64,000 bases of DNA from Capra hircus (GCF_001704415.2 NC_030808.1:140693089-140757088); one strand, 5' to 3'; positions 42,668 through 53,339 are shown, numbered from the stretch's first letter. Notes: generated from the letters alone by a model not told the origin. A program made the numbers and translations.

Positions 42668-43020
42668 ATATGTTTTAAGTGGCTTACCTCAAAAGTGTTT
42701 CTAATTTTTTTTGCAGATAAGGAATATTAAGCTTGACAGGTCATAATATCATAAGAAAAAGAAGCTTTAAAAAAAAAAAAATATGAGCCCAAGGATTTTT
42801 TTTTTTTCCCATAAGAGCCAATGAGACTGGAGCCCCTCTGAAGAACTAGCAGGTATGGAGGTCCACTGAGGCCCACTGGGGATTCACAGTGAGGCTCTGG
42901 AGGGCCGGCCCCAAATCAGAGAGAAAGTGGAGGAGGGAAGAATGCATCCCCTAAATAAACTACAGGAGAGTCTGCAGCTTAGGAGAATCAGATCCTAGCT
43001 CCTGAGAAGAAAACAGCATA
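42668..43020. other. Unassigned, with opposed A and T runs
   Basis: Runs of about 14 A (42768-42782) and 13 T (42797-42809) face each other across some 15 bases and could fold back. Otherwise nothing recognised. Confidence 0.5.
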
Positions 43021-43024
43021 CAAA

Positions 43025-43103
43025 CTATTGTTGGTTTTCAATTGTTCAGTTGCTAAGTCATGTCCAGCTCTTTGTAACCCCCATGGACTGCAGCACACTA
43101 TAG
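43025..43103 (-). mobile_element. Very short BovB/Bov-A 3' scrap
   Basis: 'attgttcagttgctaagtcatgtccagctctttgtaac..ccatggactgcagcacac' is antisense BovB tail, cut after about 75 bases. Confidence 0.8.
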
Positions 43104-43144
43104 GTAGAGATGGAGATCCACAGATATACATGTGAGAAAGAATA

Positions 43145-43245
43145 TGTTTGCACACGTGTATTAAATGTAAAAATACATGTATAGCCCACATATGTGCATA
43201 TGTATGCACATACATACATATATTCATATGCAGGATACATAAATG
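43145..43245. repeat. CATA/TATG-rich low-complexity stretch
   Basis: Alternating 'catatgtgcatatgtatgcacatacatacatatattcatatgc' units, locally palindromic. Confidence 0.8.
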
Positions 43246-43264
43246 TTGCTGTGTACATGAAGCG

Positions 43265-44015
43265 TTAGTTCAGTTTAGTCACTCAGTCATGTCTGACTCT
43301 TTGCGACCCCATGAATCGCAGCACGCCAGGCCTCCCTGTCCATCACCAACTCCCAGAGTTCACTCAGACTCGCTTCCATCGGGTCCGTGATGCCATCCAG
43401 CCATCTCATCCTCTGTCGTCCCCTTCTCCTCCTGCCCCCAATCCCTCCCAGCATCAGAGTCTTTTCCAATGAGTCAACTCTTTGCGTGAGGTGGCCAAAG
43501 TACTGGAGTTTCAGCTTTAGCATCATTCCTTCCAAAGAAATCCCAGGGTTGATCTCCTTCAGAATGGACTGGTTGGATCTCCTTGCAGTCCAAAGGACCC
43601 TCAAGAGTCTTCTCCGACACCACAGTTCAAAAGCATCAATTCTTTGGCACTCAGCTTTCTTCACAGTCCGACTCTCACATCCATACATGACCACTGGAAT
43701 AAACCATAGCCTTGACTAGACCGACCTTTGTTGGCAAAGTAATGTCTCTGCTTTTGAATATGCTATCTAGGTTGGTCATAAATTTTCTTCCAAGGAGTAA
43801 GCGTCTTTTAATTTCATGGCTGCAATCACCATCTGCAGTGATTTTGGAGCCCCCAAAAATAAAGTCTGACAGTGTTTCCACTGTTTCCCCATCTATTTCC
43901 CATGAAGTGATGGGATGGGATGTCATGATCTTTGTTTTCTGAATATTGAACTTTAAGCCAATTTTTTCACTCTCCTCTTTCGCTTTCATCAAGAGGCTTT
44001 TTAGTTCCTCTTCAC
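43265..44015 (-). mobile_element. BovB LINE, about 750 bp
   Basis: Low-divergence antisense BovB from tail ('ttagttcagtttagtcactcagtcatgtctgac') to the 'EEELKSLL' codons just after the catalytic box, which itself is missing. Minus-strand frames at 43287-43694 (135 codons, ending 'DREAWRAAIHGVAKSQT') and 43675-44058 are the two halves of the C-terminal region, separated by a frameshift near 43690. Confidence 0.95.
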
Positions 44016-44154
44016 ATGTAAATATATGTGTATACAAATAGATAGACTGATGATGCATAGATAGAGGATAGATAATAAATAGATCCTGACACCAATTCCA
44101 GTGTAAGAAGCAAGGCTCCCCACACTCACAAGAAGCAATTGTATGACACCAGTG

Positions 44155-44810
44155 AGGTGTCCTACAACTTAATTCAATTCAGCTCAGTTCTGAGACCATC
44201 TACTCAGAGATTTCATCGGATCCCACAGGTTAAGGGCTCTGTCACAGGAAATGGTCCCACCCATTCAGGTGTCAATCGATGGTCCAACTTATCTCCTGTG
44301 CTTCTGAGGGACAGACAGAAAAGAGGTTTCCAAGGACCCTTTCTTGCTGTTGTTGTTGAGTCGCTCAGTTGTGTCTAACTCTTTGTGACCCCATGAACTA
44401 CAGCACACCAGGATTCCCTGACCTTCACCATCTCCAGGAGCTCACTCAAACTCTTGTCCATTGAATCAGTGATGCCATCCAACCATCTCATCCTCTGTTG
44501 TCCCCTTCTCCTGCCTTCAGTCTTTCCCAGCATTTTTCTTGGGTTCCATTAATTTTCTGGAGCAGAACTCAGAAAAACATTTTACTTACTTGATTACTGG
44601 TTTATTATAAAAGGATGCAACTTAGGAACAGTCAGATGGAAGAGATGCAGAGAGCAGGCATGGGAAGATGTCTCTTGTTATGTTAATGAGGGGTCCAAAA
44701 GTCACCTCATTAACATAAGAAGAGACACCTTTGTCATTCTCAACACTGGAAATTCCAAGGGTCTTGAATGGCCAAATATATATATATATATATTTATAAA
44801 TCATAATGTC
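44155..44810 (-). mobile_element. Old ERVL-type LTR (MER21-like), split by a BovB
   Basis: Left part 'ggttaagggctctgtcacaggaa.tggtcccaccc' and right part 'acttgattactggtttattataaaaggatgc', 'gaacagtcagatggaagagatgcagag', 'cacctcattaacataagaagagacacc' and 'ggaaattccaagggtcttgaa..ccaaatatatat' resemble the reverse complement of old ERVL LTRs. Family assignment uncertain. Confidence 0.55.
44340..44541 (-). mobile_element. BovB 3' fragment with 7-bp TSD, nested in the LTR
   Basis: Antisense tail 'ctgttgttgttgagtcgctcagttgtgtc' to 'cttcagtctttcccagcat'. The 7-mer tttcttg lies at 44340-44346 and 44535-44541. Confidence 0.88.
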
Positions 44811-44940
44811 ATAATTAGATAACTGATAGATATGGATGGATGATAGAGACAGATACATGATAGACAGGTAGATAGATAGATATAAATATAGATAGACAGA
44901 TAGATAGATAAATAGATAGATAGATAGAGATGATATGTAG
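44776..44940. repeat. (TA)n followed by (GATA)n microsatellite
   Basis: A TA run of about 9 units (44776-44793) is followed, from about 44812, by roughly 130 bases of GATA/GACA units such as 'gatagatagatagatag', with interruptions. Confidence 0.95.
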
Positions 44941-45307
44941 GTATAGACCATAGAACTCGCATTTTCAGGACCTGGGAATCCAGGAACCAGATCCACTGAG
45001 TCTAAAGGTAGAAACCATAGAAACCATCAAAGCAAGCTTAGCTTCAGGTACAGTCAATGCCCACAGTAGGGTCATTCCAAAAGCCTCAGGGCCACTCTAA
45101 TAGAGCAGACTCTAAACCAAGACAAACTCCAGAGGGCCCAGAGCATGTGAGAGGCCAGATTCTATGGTTTCAAGCTCAAATGCCCACAGGCCAGACAGGG
45201 ACCTGGGGTATGGGCGGGGAGGGAGCACTCAGAAACTTCAGGAAGGCATGTGCAGCCATTGGGGTGTAGGCACATGGCTGCCAGTTCTTCCTGTTTTAAA
45301 AGCAGCT
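44941..45307. other. Unassigned sequence
   Basis: Nothing recognised. Confidence 0.45.
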
Positions 45308-45530
45308 TATTTTTTTAGTTGGAGGATAATTGCTTTTGTGTTGGTTTCTGCCAGACAACAACATGAATCAGTTATAAATGTATATATCCCTTTCTTCTTG
45401 AACCTCCTTCCCCCTCCCATCCCACCCCTCCAGGTCATCACAGAGCACCAAGCTAAGCTCCCTGTGTTATACAGCAGTTTCACACTAGCTGTCTAAATTA
45501 TGCATGATAGTATATATATGTCAGTCAATA
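45308..45530 (-). mobile_element. L1 3' UTR fragment
   Basis: 'ttttttagttggaggataattgctttt', 'ttggtttctgccagacaacaacatgaatcag', 'ccctccaggtcatcacagagcacc', 'ctccctgtgttatacagcag' and 'cacactagctgtctaa' are the antisense order of a ruminant L1 3' UTR. Confidence 0.92.
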
Positions 45531-45554
45531 CCATATATATATATGGAATCTTAA

Positions 45555-45880
45555 GCAGATTTTTCATCCACAAGTTTTGCAGGAAAATGCAACAGCTGTG
45601 AGGTGAAGGTGGGGAGACCTGGCTGGGATGCAGGGCAGACTCTGGGAGGGGACTCTGAGGAAATGCAGGAGCTTCTGGGCGGGGCAGGGTGTGGAGGGGG
45701 AACCCAGCACCCACATGAGGCGGGTAAAGAGGAGCACGGGTCGGGTCGGAGCACAGGAGTCCCTGAGGTGGGAAGCGACATTTCCCTCCACAGTCTGCGC
45801 CACCCATGCCTCTGGGGACTGAGTCTCCAGTCTGCCTGTTCACCTTTAGTCCGTTTTTCTGCTGTGCTGCTCCCTTTCTT
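45555..45880. other. GC-rich unassigned island
   Basis: A stretch of about 300 bases clearly richer in G and C than its surroundings, with several CpGs ('gggcggggcaggg', 'cacgggtcgggtcggagc'). Overlapping open frames exist on both strands (up to 142 and 134 codons), as GC-rich DNA gives by chance. I cannot assign it to a promoter, LINE 5' UTR or retrocopy. Confidence 0.4.
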
Positions 45881-45982
45881 CTTGTTATTTTTGACATTAA
45901 AGGTTTTATTTATCATCTCCATCGCAAATACATTTTCCAAAACAATGAATTCATCTTTTTGTTTTGTCTATGGCATCTTCTT

Positions 45983-46195
45983 GGGCTTCCCCAGTGGCTC
46001 AATGGTAAAGAACCTGCCTGTAATGCAGTAGACACAAGGGACTTGGGTTCAATCCCTGGGTCAGGAAGATCCCCTTGGAGAAGGAAATGGCAGCCTACTC
46101 CAGTATTCTTGCCTGGGAAATCCCATGGACAGATGAGACTGGTGGACTACAGTCCATGGGGTTGCAAAGAGTCAGGCACAGCTTAGCAGCTGAAC
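45983..46195 (+). mobile_element. Bov-tA SINE
   Basis: Head 'gggcttccccagtggctcaatgg' with 'ggttcaatccctgggtcagg', full body, ending 'gtcaggcacagcttagcagctgaac'. Confidence 0.95.
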
Positions 46196-46329
46196 AACCA
46201 CAGCGTGACATCTTCCTACCATATGCGTGTCTATATAGATGTATATGTGTTATGTATTACTTTGTGACTTTTCCATTTTGTTAACAAAATCACCTTACCC
46301 TTAGAACTACTTTTACTACTTTGAGTTTT

Positions 46330-46760
46330 CAAAATCATATTTCCTTAATCTACCTGCAATTTATTTAGGGATATGGCCTGACATAAGAGTTATTTTTTTT
46401 TTCCAGGCAGACAACCAGTACATTTGTGCCAACATCACTTTTCAAGTAAGTTGACTTTTTCAAATAAATGTCAATTCTACCTTTACCATAAATTAAATTT
46501 CCCTATATAGTATTAGTATTGACTTTCAGATTCTCTATTCTATTACATTAATTCATCTGTTGGTATGTTAAAACAATATTGATTTGATGACTCTAAAATA
46601 TAAATTTTCTCTCACTAGCGTTCTAATTCTTTTCAGGCTTCCCCCTCCCCCCATATTATTATTTAATTCTATTCCCCCCAAATCCTCTTGAGATTCTCAT
46701 TTGAAATAATCAGTATTTTTATAAGATTATGTCTTTCTATCCAAGAACATGATCTAACTT
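46330..46760 (-). mobile_element. Possible ancient L1M fragment
   Basis: 'tttatttagggatatggcctgacataagag', poly(T), 'ccaggcagacaacc', 'ctctattctattaca.ttaattcatctgt' and the 'agattctcatttga' end recall the antisense order of old L1 ORF2, but identity is low. Confidence 0.4.
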
Positions 46761-47067
46761 TCCATTTACTCAGGGCTTGCTCAAAAAAACCATGGCAGAC
46801 CCTGAGGCCTGTATCCTGGTGCCCTGAGGGCCCTTGGCTGAGTCTGGGAGATGGAAGTGAGTTACAGGTCTGGGTGAGAAAGAGCCTTTGCCCCTACCTT
46901 CTTCCAGAACACCTGCCACCCAGGCCTGTTCTTCCAGGGGGATATTGGGTAAGTTTTAGAACCGCCATTGAGGTCCATAGACCAGTTCCCATGGTGAATC
47001 CAGGAAAAAGCCACCATGCACATCAGAGGCTAAGGAAAGGTCCGGTCTGCCATACCATTACCACCAA

Positions 47068-47455
47068 ACACACACACACACACCACATACCACAGACACA
47101 TACACAGAAGCTCCCAGATACCAAGCACACAGAAACATATACATACACACACACCACATACCCATATACATACTATTTGCACACACAAACACATCACACA
47201 TATACACACATACCACACACTCCACACACGCATACACCTCATAACCATACACAGAAACACACATACACATACCATACGCACAAAAACAGACATACACACA
47301 CACCATACACACATATAAATACTTCATGCACACACACAGAAGACACACACACCTTACATACACACCACATACACACACACACAGAGACCACACACAACCA
47401 CACCACACCACACACTTATACACACACACACACACACACACGCACACACACACAG
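47068..47455 (+). repeat. CA-rich long microsatellite
   Basis: Nearly 390 bases of (CA)n, ACACATAC and CACCACA units, with almost no G on this strand. The last part (47415-47450) is a purer CA run. The 271-codon plus-strand frame and the C/V-rich minus-strand frames over it are translations of the repeat. Confidence 0.96.
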
Positions 47456-47790
47456 AGGCTGAATCTAGGTATTAAAAATCAAATACCAATTCCTTTGTCT
47501 TAAAGTCATTATTCCCTATAAAGATGAAAAATGATCTGAATGAGTAACACTTCCCAGGGAGCTTTTTAATGTGAACTAACTCATGGACCCCCTCAGGGAG
47601 AGGAGCATCCAGAGAGGTAGAGAGAGAGACAGGACTACGGTTTCTATAGGAAGTTCTAGCAGAGTTTGTCTAAGGCACAAGGAACCAAGACACACAGGCC
47701 TACAGTGTCTGGGACAGGTCATGGTTGGATGGGCCTCATCTTATCTTCTGGGTACTTTCCCTCTTTTATTGCAATGGTCCTTTTAGAAAA
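47456..47790. other. Unassigned sequence
   Basis: Nothing recognised. Confidence 0.45.
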
Positions 47791-47792
47791 AG

Positions 47793-48008
47793 GGGTCTAC
47801 GTACTTTTTCTTAAAAGTCGGATAGTAAATATTTTAGGCTTTGAGCGTCGTGAGGCAAAATGGAGGATATTATGTAGAAACTTAGGCAACAATTTAAAAT
47901 TTAATTATTTAAAATATAAAAACTGCTCTTAGATTGTGGGCCACGAGGAAACAGGAAGTTGTATGCATTCAGTCCACAGGCTGTGGTTTGATGAGCCTTG
48001 TTCTGCAA
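47793..48008 (+). mobile_element. MER20-like hAT-Charlie element
   Basis: 'ggggtctacgtactttttcttaaaagtcggatagtaaatattttaggctttg' is close to the MER20 5' end, and 'ttgtgggccac..ccacaggctgtggtttgatgagcc' to its 3' end. The middle is deleted or diverged. Confidence 0.75.
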
Positions 48009-48314
48009 TCTTCCCCAAACTTGGTTGCAGAATTCTAGAGTCCATTCTACTGTACAATAAAACGCTGAGAATTAATTATGCACATAAAAATATGTCTGAA
48101 AAACAATTACATTCACACACTACACATGGAAGCTACAGATTGAAAAAGACACCACGTATTTGACGATACTGACCCAGAATGACCAAGATACACCCTAGTA
48201 ACACTACTGAACTTAAAGGAAATGAACAGGTATCTGGGCAAAAGAGCAAGATCACTGTAAGGGGGGAAGTAGAATCGATAACAGGAGATTTGGCAGGAAT
48301 GGTTTATACCATAA
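48009..48314. other. Unassigned sequence
   Basis: Nothing recognised. Confidence 0.4.
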
Positions 48315-48705
48315 GAAATAGACTAACATTTAAAATATGAAAGAAATAAGCCAGACAAAGACAAGTCTCTTATGATATGTCTGGTATGTGGAATCTAAAA
48401 AGAAAAAAAAAGGAACATAAATTATCATAAATAATGAAACAGAAATAGACTCACAGACATAGAAAAATCTATAGTTACCAAATGGGGAAGAGGTGGGTAT
48501 ATTAGGAGGTAGGAATTAACATATAGGCACAACTACATATAAAATGAGCTTTGTTGGTGGCTCAGAAGGTAAAGAGTCCACCTACACTGCAAGAGACCAT
48601 AGATAACCAACAAGAATCTATTGTATAGCACAGGGAACTATCTTCAATATCTTATAGTAATCTATAAGAGAAAAAACTCAAAAATAACTACAGTACAAAA
48701 ATATG
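48315..48705 (+). mobile_element. L1M 3' UTR with nested tRNA-SINE head
   Basis: 'agccagacaaagacaagtctcttatgatatg', 'gtatgtggaatctaaaaag', 'gaaacagaaatagactcacagacatag', 'ataaccaacaagaatctattgtatagcacagggaacta' and 'ataactacagtac' are the sense order of an older L1 3' UTR. Confidence 0.85.
48545..48598 (+). mobile_element. 54-bp Bov-tA head fragment
   Basis: 'tgagctttgttggtggctcagaaggtaaagagtccacctacactgcaagagacc' split the L1 text. Only the tRNA-like head up to the B box is present; the Bov-A body is missing. Confidence 0.8.
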
Positions 48706-49218
48706 AAAGAAAATGTGAATCAAAGCTTAATAGTCAAACAAACTGACTTTCAAATATAAAAAAGCACAGAGAAATTGCTATCATCACTCATGAGCCCTCT
48801 TTTGGTACTTTCTAAGGTAATGACCTCAAAAAACCAAAATGACTCTAAGATGCGGATATAAGCACTGGTGGTGATCATATAGTTACTTCTATGATTAAGT
48901 CTCAGTGTGAATGAAAAGCAAGAAGGTAGTATGATGGCTACATGTTCTGACAACGGAGATCTAGTATCATAGAAAAATAGGGGCAGCCATGAAAGCAAGA
49001 TGTTTACAACATCCAGTAATCATATTGGTGATGATAGTATTGGTATTGCTATTCTGAGAACTCTGTGTGTAAAAAGTGGGATGAATAAACATGCAATTAT
49101 GGGCATTCTATGTCTGTCATTCTGTTTGTCATTGAGAGCCAGGATTCTCAGTTTTGGAGAAAGGAGAGACAGATGTAGTATAGGAGAGGTTAGGGCCTCT
49201 CCTTGTAGTTTACTTATA
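48706..49218. other. Unassigned sequence
   Basis: Nothing recognised. Confidence 0.45.
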
Positions 49219-49753
49219 ATTTGTTCTTCAGTCAGTAAGTCATGTCCAACTCTTTGTGACAACATGGACTGCAGCACACCAAGCTTCCTTGTCCTTCACT
49301 ATCTCCCAGAGTTTGCTCAAGCTCATGTCCATTGAGTTGGTGATGCCATCCAACCATCTCATTCTGTCATCCCCTTCTCCTCCTGCTCTCCCAGCATCAG
49401 AGTCTTTTCCAATGAGTCGACTCTTCACATCAGGTGGCCAAAGTATTGGAATTTCAGCTTCATCATCAGTCCTTCCAATGAATATTCAGAGTTGACTTCC
49501 TTTAGGATTGACTTTTTTGATCTCCTTGTAGACTCTCAAGAGTCTTCTCCAGCACCACAGTTCAATTGCATTAATTCTTTTGTGCTCAACCTTCTTTCTG
49601 GTCCAACTCTCACATCTATACATGACTACCGGAGAAACCATAGCTTTGATTATTTGGACCTTTGTACGCAAAGTGATGTTTCTGCTTTTTAACATGCTGT
49701 CTAGGTTTGTCATAGATAGCCTTTCTAGGAGCAAGTGTCTTTATGATTTGTTC
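49219..49753 (-). mobile_element. BovB 3' fragment with 8-bp TSD
   Basis: The insert (49227-49745) is antisense BovB from 'cagtcagtaagtcatgtccaactc' to 'ggtttgtcatagatagcctttctaggagcaagtgtc'. The 8-mer atttgttc flanks it at 49219-49226 and 49746-49753. Confidence 0.92.
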
Positions 49754-50736
49754 ATATTTTTGTTAAGGTTTTGTTTTTAGAGCAGTTTTAGGTTCACAGA
49801 AAAACTGAGCAGAAAGTACAGAGATGCCCCCTCAACATGCCCAGCCTCTCCCATCATCAGCATCCCCCACTATCAAGATATGTTTCTTACAATTGATAGA
49901 TCCACAATGACACATCTTTATCTCCCAGAGCCCATAGTTTATAGTATGGCTCACTCTTGGTGTATGTTCTATAGATTTTGACAAATATATAATGACGTGC
50001 ATCTGTCTCTGTAGTATCATACAGAGTATTTCCCTACCCTAAAAGTCCTCTGTGGTGTAGCTTTTCATCCCTTTTCTTCCAGCCCCTAGCAACTATTGAT
50101 CTTTTTACTGTCTCCATAGTTTTCTTTTTCTAGAGTGTCTCATTTAGTTGTAATCACACAGGATGTAGCCTTTTCAGATTAGCTTTGGTTACTTAGTAAT
50201 ATATGTTTACCTTTTCCCCATGTCTTTTCATGACTTGATAGCACATTTCTTTTTAGGGCATCTCTTAGTCCATTTCATAGTCTTATGTACTATACACTGG
50301 TTGAAGGACATCTTGATTGATTTCAAGTTTTGGCAGTTATGAACTGTTGCTGCTGCTGCTAAGTCGCTTTAGTAGCGTCCGACTCTGTGCGACCCCATAG
50401 ACGACAGCCCATCAGGCTCCCCCATCCCTGGGATTCTCCAGGCAAGAACACCGGAGTGGATTGCCATTTCCTTCTCCAATTCATGAAAGTGAAAAGTGAA
50501 AGTGAAGTTACTCAGTCGTGTCCAACTCTTAGCAACCCCATGGACTGTAGGCTACCAGGTTCCTCCATCTATGGGATTTTCCAGGCAAGAGTACTAGAGT
50601 GGGGTGCCATTGCCTTCTCCGAATTATGAACTAAGTTGCAATAAATACCCAGTTGCAGGTTTTCGTGTGGACATAAGTTCTCAGCTCCTTTGGGTAAATA
50701 CCAAAGAGGGAATTGCCAGATCATATGGCAAGAAAA
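49754..50736 (-). mobile_element. Old L1 (L1MB/L1ME-like) 3' end, split by a Bov-A2
   Basis: 'ttttagagcagttttaggttcacagaaaaactgagcagaaagtacagagatgcc', 'ttcttacaattgatagatccacaatgacac', 'tatagtatcatacagagtatttccctaccctaaaa', 'gatctttttactgtctccatag' and 'gtggacataagttctcagctcctttgggtaaataccaaagaggg' are the antisense order of an ancient L1 3' end. Confidence 0.92.
50337..50632 (-). mobile_element. Bov-A2 SINE nested in the L1, 9-bp TSD
   Basis: The insert (50346-50623) starts (gct)n and ends 'attgccttctccgaa'. The 9-mer ttatgaact lies at 50337-50345 and 50624-50632. Confidence 0.96.
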
Positions 50737-50737
50737 T

Positions 50738-50960
50738 AGGCTTGCCAGTTAGCACCAGTGGCAAAGAACTTGCCTGCCATTGAAGGAGACAAATGAGACC
50801 TGGGTTTGATTCCTGGGTCAGGAAGATTCTCTTGGAGAAGGAAATGGCAACCCTTTCCAATATTCTTACATGGAGAATCCCAGGGACAGAGGAACCAGGT
50901 GGGCTATAGTAAACCGCGTCTCAAAGAGTCAGACGACTAAAACAACTTAGCAGGCAGAAG
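50738..50960 (+). mobile_element. Bov-tA SINE
   Basis: Diverged head ('taggcttgccagttagcaccagtggcaaagaacttgcctgcc'), 'ggtttgattcctgggtcagg' and full body. It is inserted right at the L1 boundary. Confidence 0.9.
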
Positions 50961-51004
50961 GCAGGGGAAGAATATGCTGTAGTTTTATTTTCAATTGGAA
51001 GTGT

Positions 51005-51452
51005 CAGTTCAGTCAGTCAGTTCAGTTGCTCAGTCATGTCCGACTCTTTGCGACCCCATGAATTGCAGCACACCAGGCCTCCCTGTCCAAAACCAACTCC
51101 TGGAGTTCACCCAAACTCATGTCTATCGAGTTGGTGATGCCATCCAGCCATCTCATCCTCTGTTGTCCCCTTCTCCTCCTGCCCCCAATCTCTCCCAGCA
51201 TCAGAATCTTTTCCAATGAGTCAACTCTTTGCATGAGGTAGCCAAAGTATTGGAGTTTCAGCTTTAGCATCAGCCCTTCCAAAGAACACCCAGGACTGAT
51301 CTTTAGAATGGACTGATTGGATCTCCTTGCAGCCCAAGGCCAAGGGACTGTCAAGAGTCTTCTCCAACACCACAGGTCAAAAGCATCAATTCTTCAGTGC
51401 TCAACTTTCTTCACAGTCCAACTCTCACATCCATACATGACTACTGGAAAAA
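51005..51452 (-). mobile_element. BovB copy 1 of a nested pair, left part
   Basis: Antisense BovB from tail ('gtcagttcagtcagtcagttcagttgctcag') to 'catacatgactactggaaaaa'. It resumes at 51957, after the plus-oriented BovB. Confidence 0.94.
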
Positions 51453-51956
51453 ATTACTTTGCCGACTAAGGTCTGTCTAGTCAAGGCTATGGTTTTTCCA
51501 GTAGTCATGTATGGATGTGAGAGTTGGACTGTGAAGAAGGCTGAGCGCCGAAGAATTGATACTTTTGAACTGTGGTGTTGGAGAAGACTCTTGAGAGTCC
51601 CTTGGACTGCAAGGAGATCCAACCAGTCCATTCGGAAGGAGATCAGCCCTGGAATTTCTTTTTTTTTTTTTTTGGAATTTCTTTGGAAGGAATGATGCTA
51701 AACCTGAAACTCCAGTACTTTGGCCACCTCATGTGAAGAGTTGGCTCATTGGAAAAGACTTTAATGCTGGGAGGGATTGGGGGCAGGAGAAGAAGGGGAC
51801 GACCGAGGATGAGATGGCTGGATGGCATCACGGACTCCATGGACGCAAGTCTGAGTGAACTCCGGGAGTTGGTGATGGACAGGGAGGCCTGGCGTGCTGC
51901 GATTCATGGGGTGGCAAAGAGTTGGACACAACTGAGCGACTGAACTGAACTAAACT
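51453..51956 (+). mobile_element. BovB copy 2, inserted head-to-head into copy 1
   Basis: Starts 'attactttgccgactaaggtc' and ends 'gactgaactgaactaaactga'. It holds a 65-78-codon open stretch ('GCESWTVKKAERRRIDTFELWCWRRLLRVPW'). At 51652-51674 a T run and a repeated 'ggaatttcttt' interrupt the coding order. Confidence 0.94.
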
Positions 51957-52027
51957 GACTAGACGGATCTTTGTTGGCACAGTAATGTCTCTGCTTTTGA
52001 ATATGCTATCTAGGTTGGTCATAACTT
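51957..52027 (-). mobile_element. BovB copy 1, right part
   Basis: 'gactagacggatctttgttggcacagtaatgtctctgcttttgaatatgctatctaggttggtcataac' is the direct upstream continuation of copy 1 in antisense; about 10 bases ('ccatagcctt' in other copies) are missing between the two parts. Confidence 0.92.
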
Positions 52028-52050
52028 TGTCCATATGTACTTATAAAGAC

Positions 52051-52415
52051 TGGACTTCTCTGGTGGTGCAGTGGATAGGAATCTGCCTGCCAATGCAAGG
52101 AAAACGGGTTTGATTCCTGTCCTGGGAAGATTCCACATACTTCGGAGCAACTAAGACCATGCACCACAACTACTGAGCCTATGTGCTACAACTACTGAAA
52201 CCCACATGCTCTAGAGCCAAACACCGCAACTGCTGAGCCCAAGTGCTGCAACCCGCCCACCTAGAGACTGTGCTCTGCAACAAGAGCAGCCACCACAGTG
52301 AAAAGTCTGGGTACCAGAGCAAAAATTAGCCCCTACTTGCCACAACTAGATAAAGCTCACACATAGCAATGAGAACCCAGTGCAAAAAAACAATATGTAG
52401 ATAAATTTTAAAAGA
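52051..52415 (+). mobile_element. CHR-2-type SINE, full length
   Basis: Head 'tggacttctctggtggtgcagtggataggaatctgcctgcc' with 'gggtttgattcctg', then 'acaactactgagcctatgtgctacaactactgaaaccc', 'gctctagagccaaac' and 'acagtgaaaagtctgggtacc', in CHR-2 order with an A-rich end. Confidence 0.92.
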
Positions 52416-53110
52416 ATATATGTATGTGTGTGTGTCTATATGCACATAGCACACATGCTTTTATTAAAAACACTGAGAGTCTTTGAAAGAATGACTGACT
52501 CCAATAACATCAGCATCCCTCAAACCAGATTATTGCTTTGTTATTGGAAATAACATTATCCATTAAAATAAAATATTTCTTATAGAAATGGACGATTTCA
52601 AGTTTGGGACAAGACATGCACTGGAAAAAGCTTAAAATATTTCTCTCATCAAAAAGTATGGGGGCACTAAAAATTACTAGAATGATGTCAAGTGAAGGAC
52701 AAGTTGCAGAAGTTTTCATTAGCCAAAAACATGAGGCAATTTGAGCTTCAATAGCAGTACCATGGATTAAAACTTATCAAATATATTTATATCCCTTCTT
52801 TCATATAATTACACATTATTTTAAAAACTACTGGTCACCTTTGGAAAATGATAGAAAATCAATTAATTATTTTAAAAACTGGAAAATAATGAGGAAAGGT
52901 AAAGCAAATATTGCAAGCTGTTTAAAAAGAACACACAACAGTTACTGCTGTTTCTATATGAACAAAGCTACTGAGCATCCAGATAGTAGATGTGAAGAAG
53001 TCTCCCTTATAAAGATATCCCTTTTAACAAATGTAAAGGAAATCACCAACATGCAAATCGCTCCCATCACAAAACAAATGAGAATTAACAGAGAGGCAAT
53101 GAGCATCAAT
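52416..53110. other. Unassigned AT-rich sequence
   Basis: Nothing recognised. 52425-52440 has a short (TG)n run. Confidence 0.5.
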
Positions 53111-53116
53111 GACTAC

Positions 53117-53141
53117 ATGTATGTGTGTGTGTGTATATATG

Positions 53142-53187
<46 letters not shown>
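53117..53187. repeat. (TG)n/(TATATG)n/(TA)n compound microsatellite
   Basis: (TG)n, then (TATATG)n, then an uninterrupted (TA) run of about 14 units. Likely length-polymorphic. Confidence 0.97.
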
Positions 53188-53190
<3 letters not shown>

Positions 53191-53339
53191 ATAACCAGGT
53201 ATCATTTGTCTTCTGATGAAAGTGATAGGGACAGAATAGAATGATAAAACAGTTAGCTTAGATACCCCATTAAGGAATTGCAGATAGAGAAAGAACTTTA
53301 GAGGGATTGGGGAGACCACAGTAAGACTAATGATCACTC

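Noticed and set aside
42768..42809. A-run facing a T-run as a functional hairpin
   Set aside because: Homopolymer runs pair trivially, and no conserved loop or context is visible.
45603..46031. 142-codon plus-strand frame
   Set aside because: GC-rich DNA opens several frames on both strands here, and the end runs into a Bov-tA head.
46688..47503. 271-codon plus-strand open frame
   Set aside because: Its second half is the translation of the CA-rich microsatellite (H, T, Y, P), and its first half has no motif.
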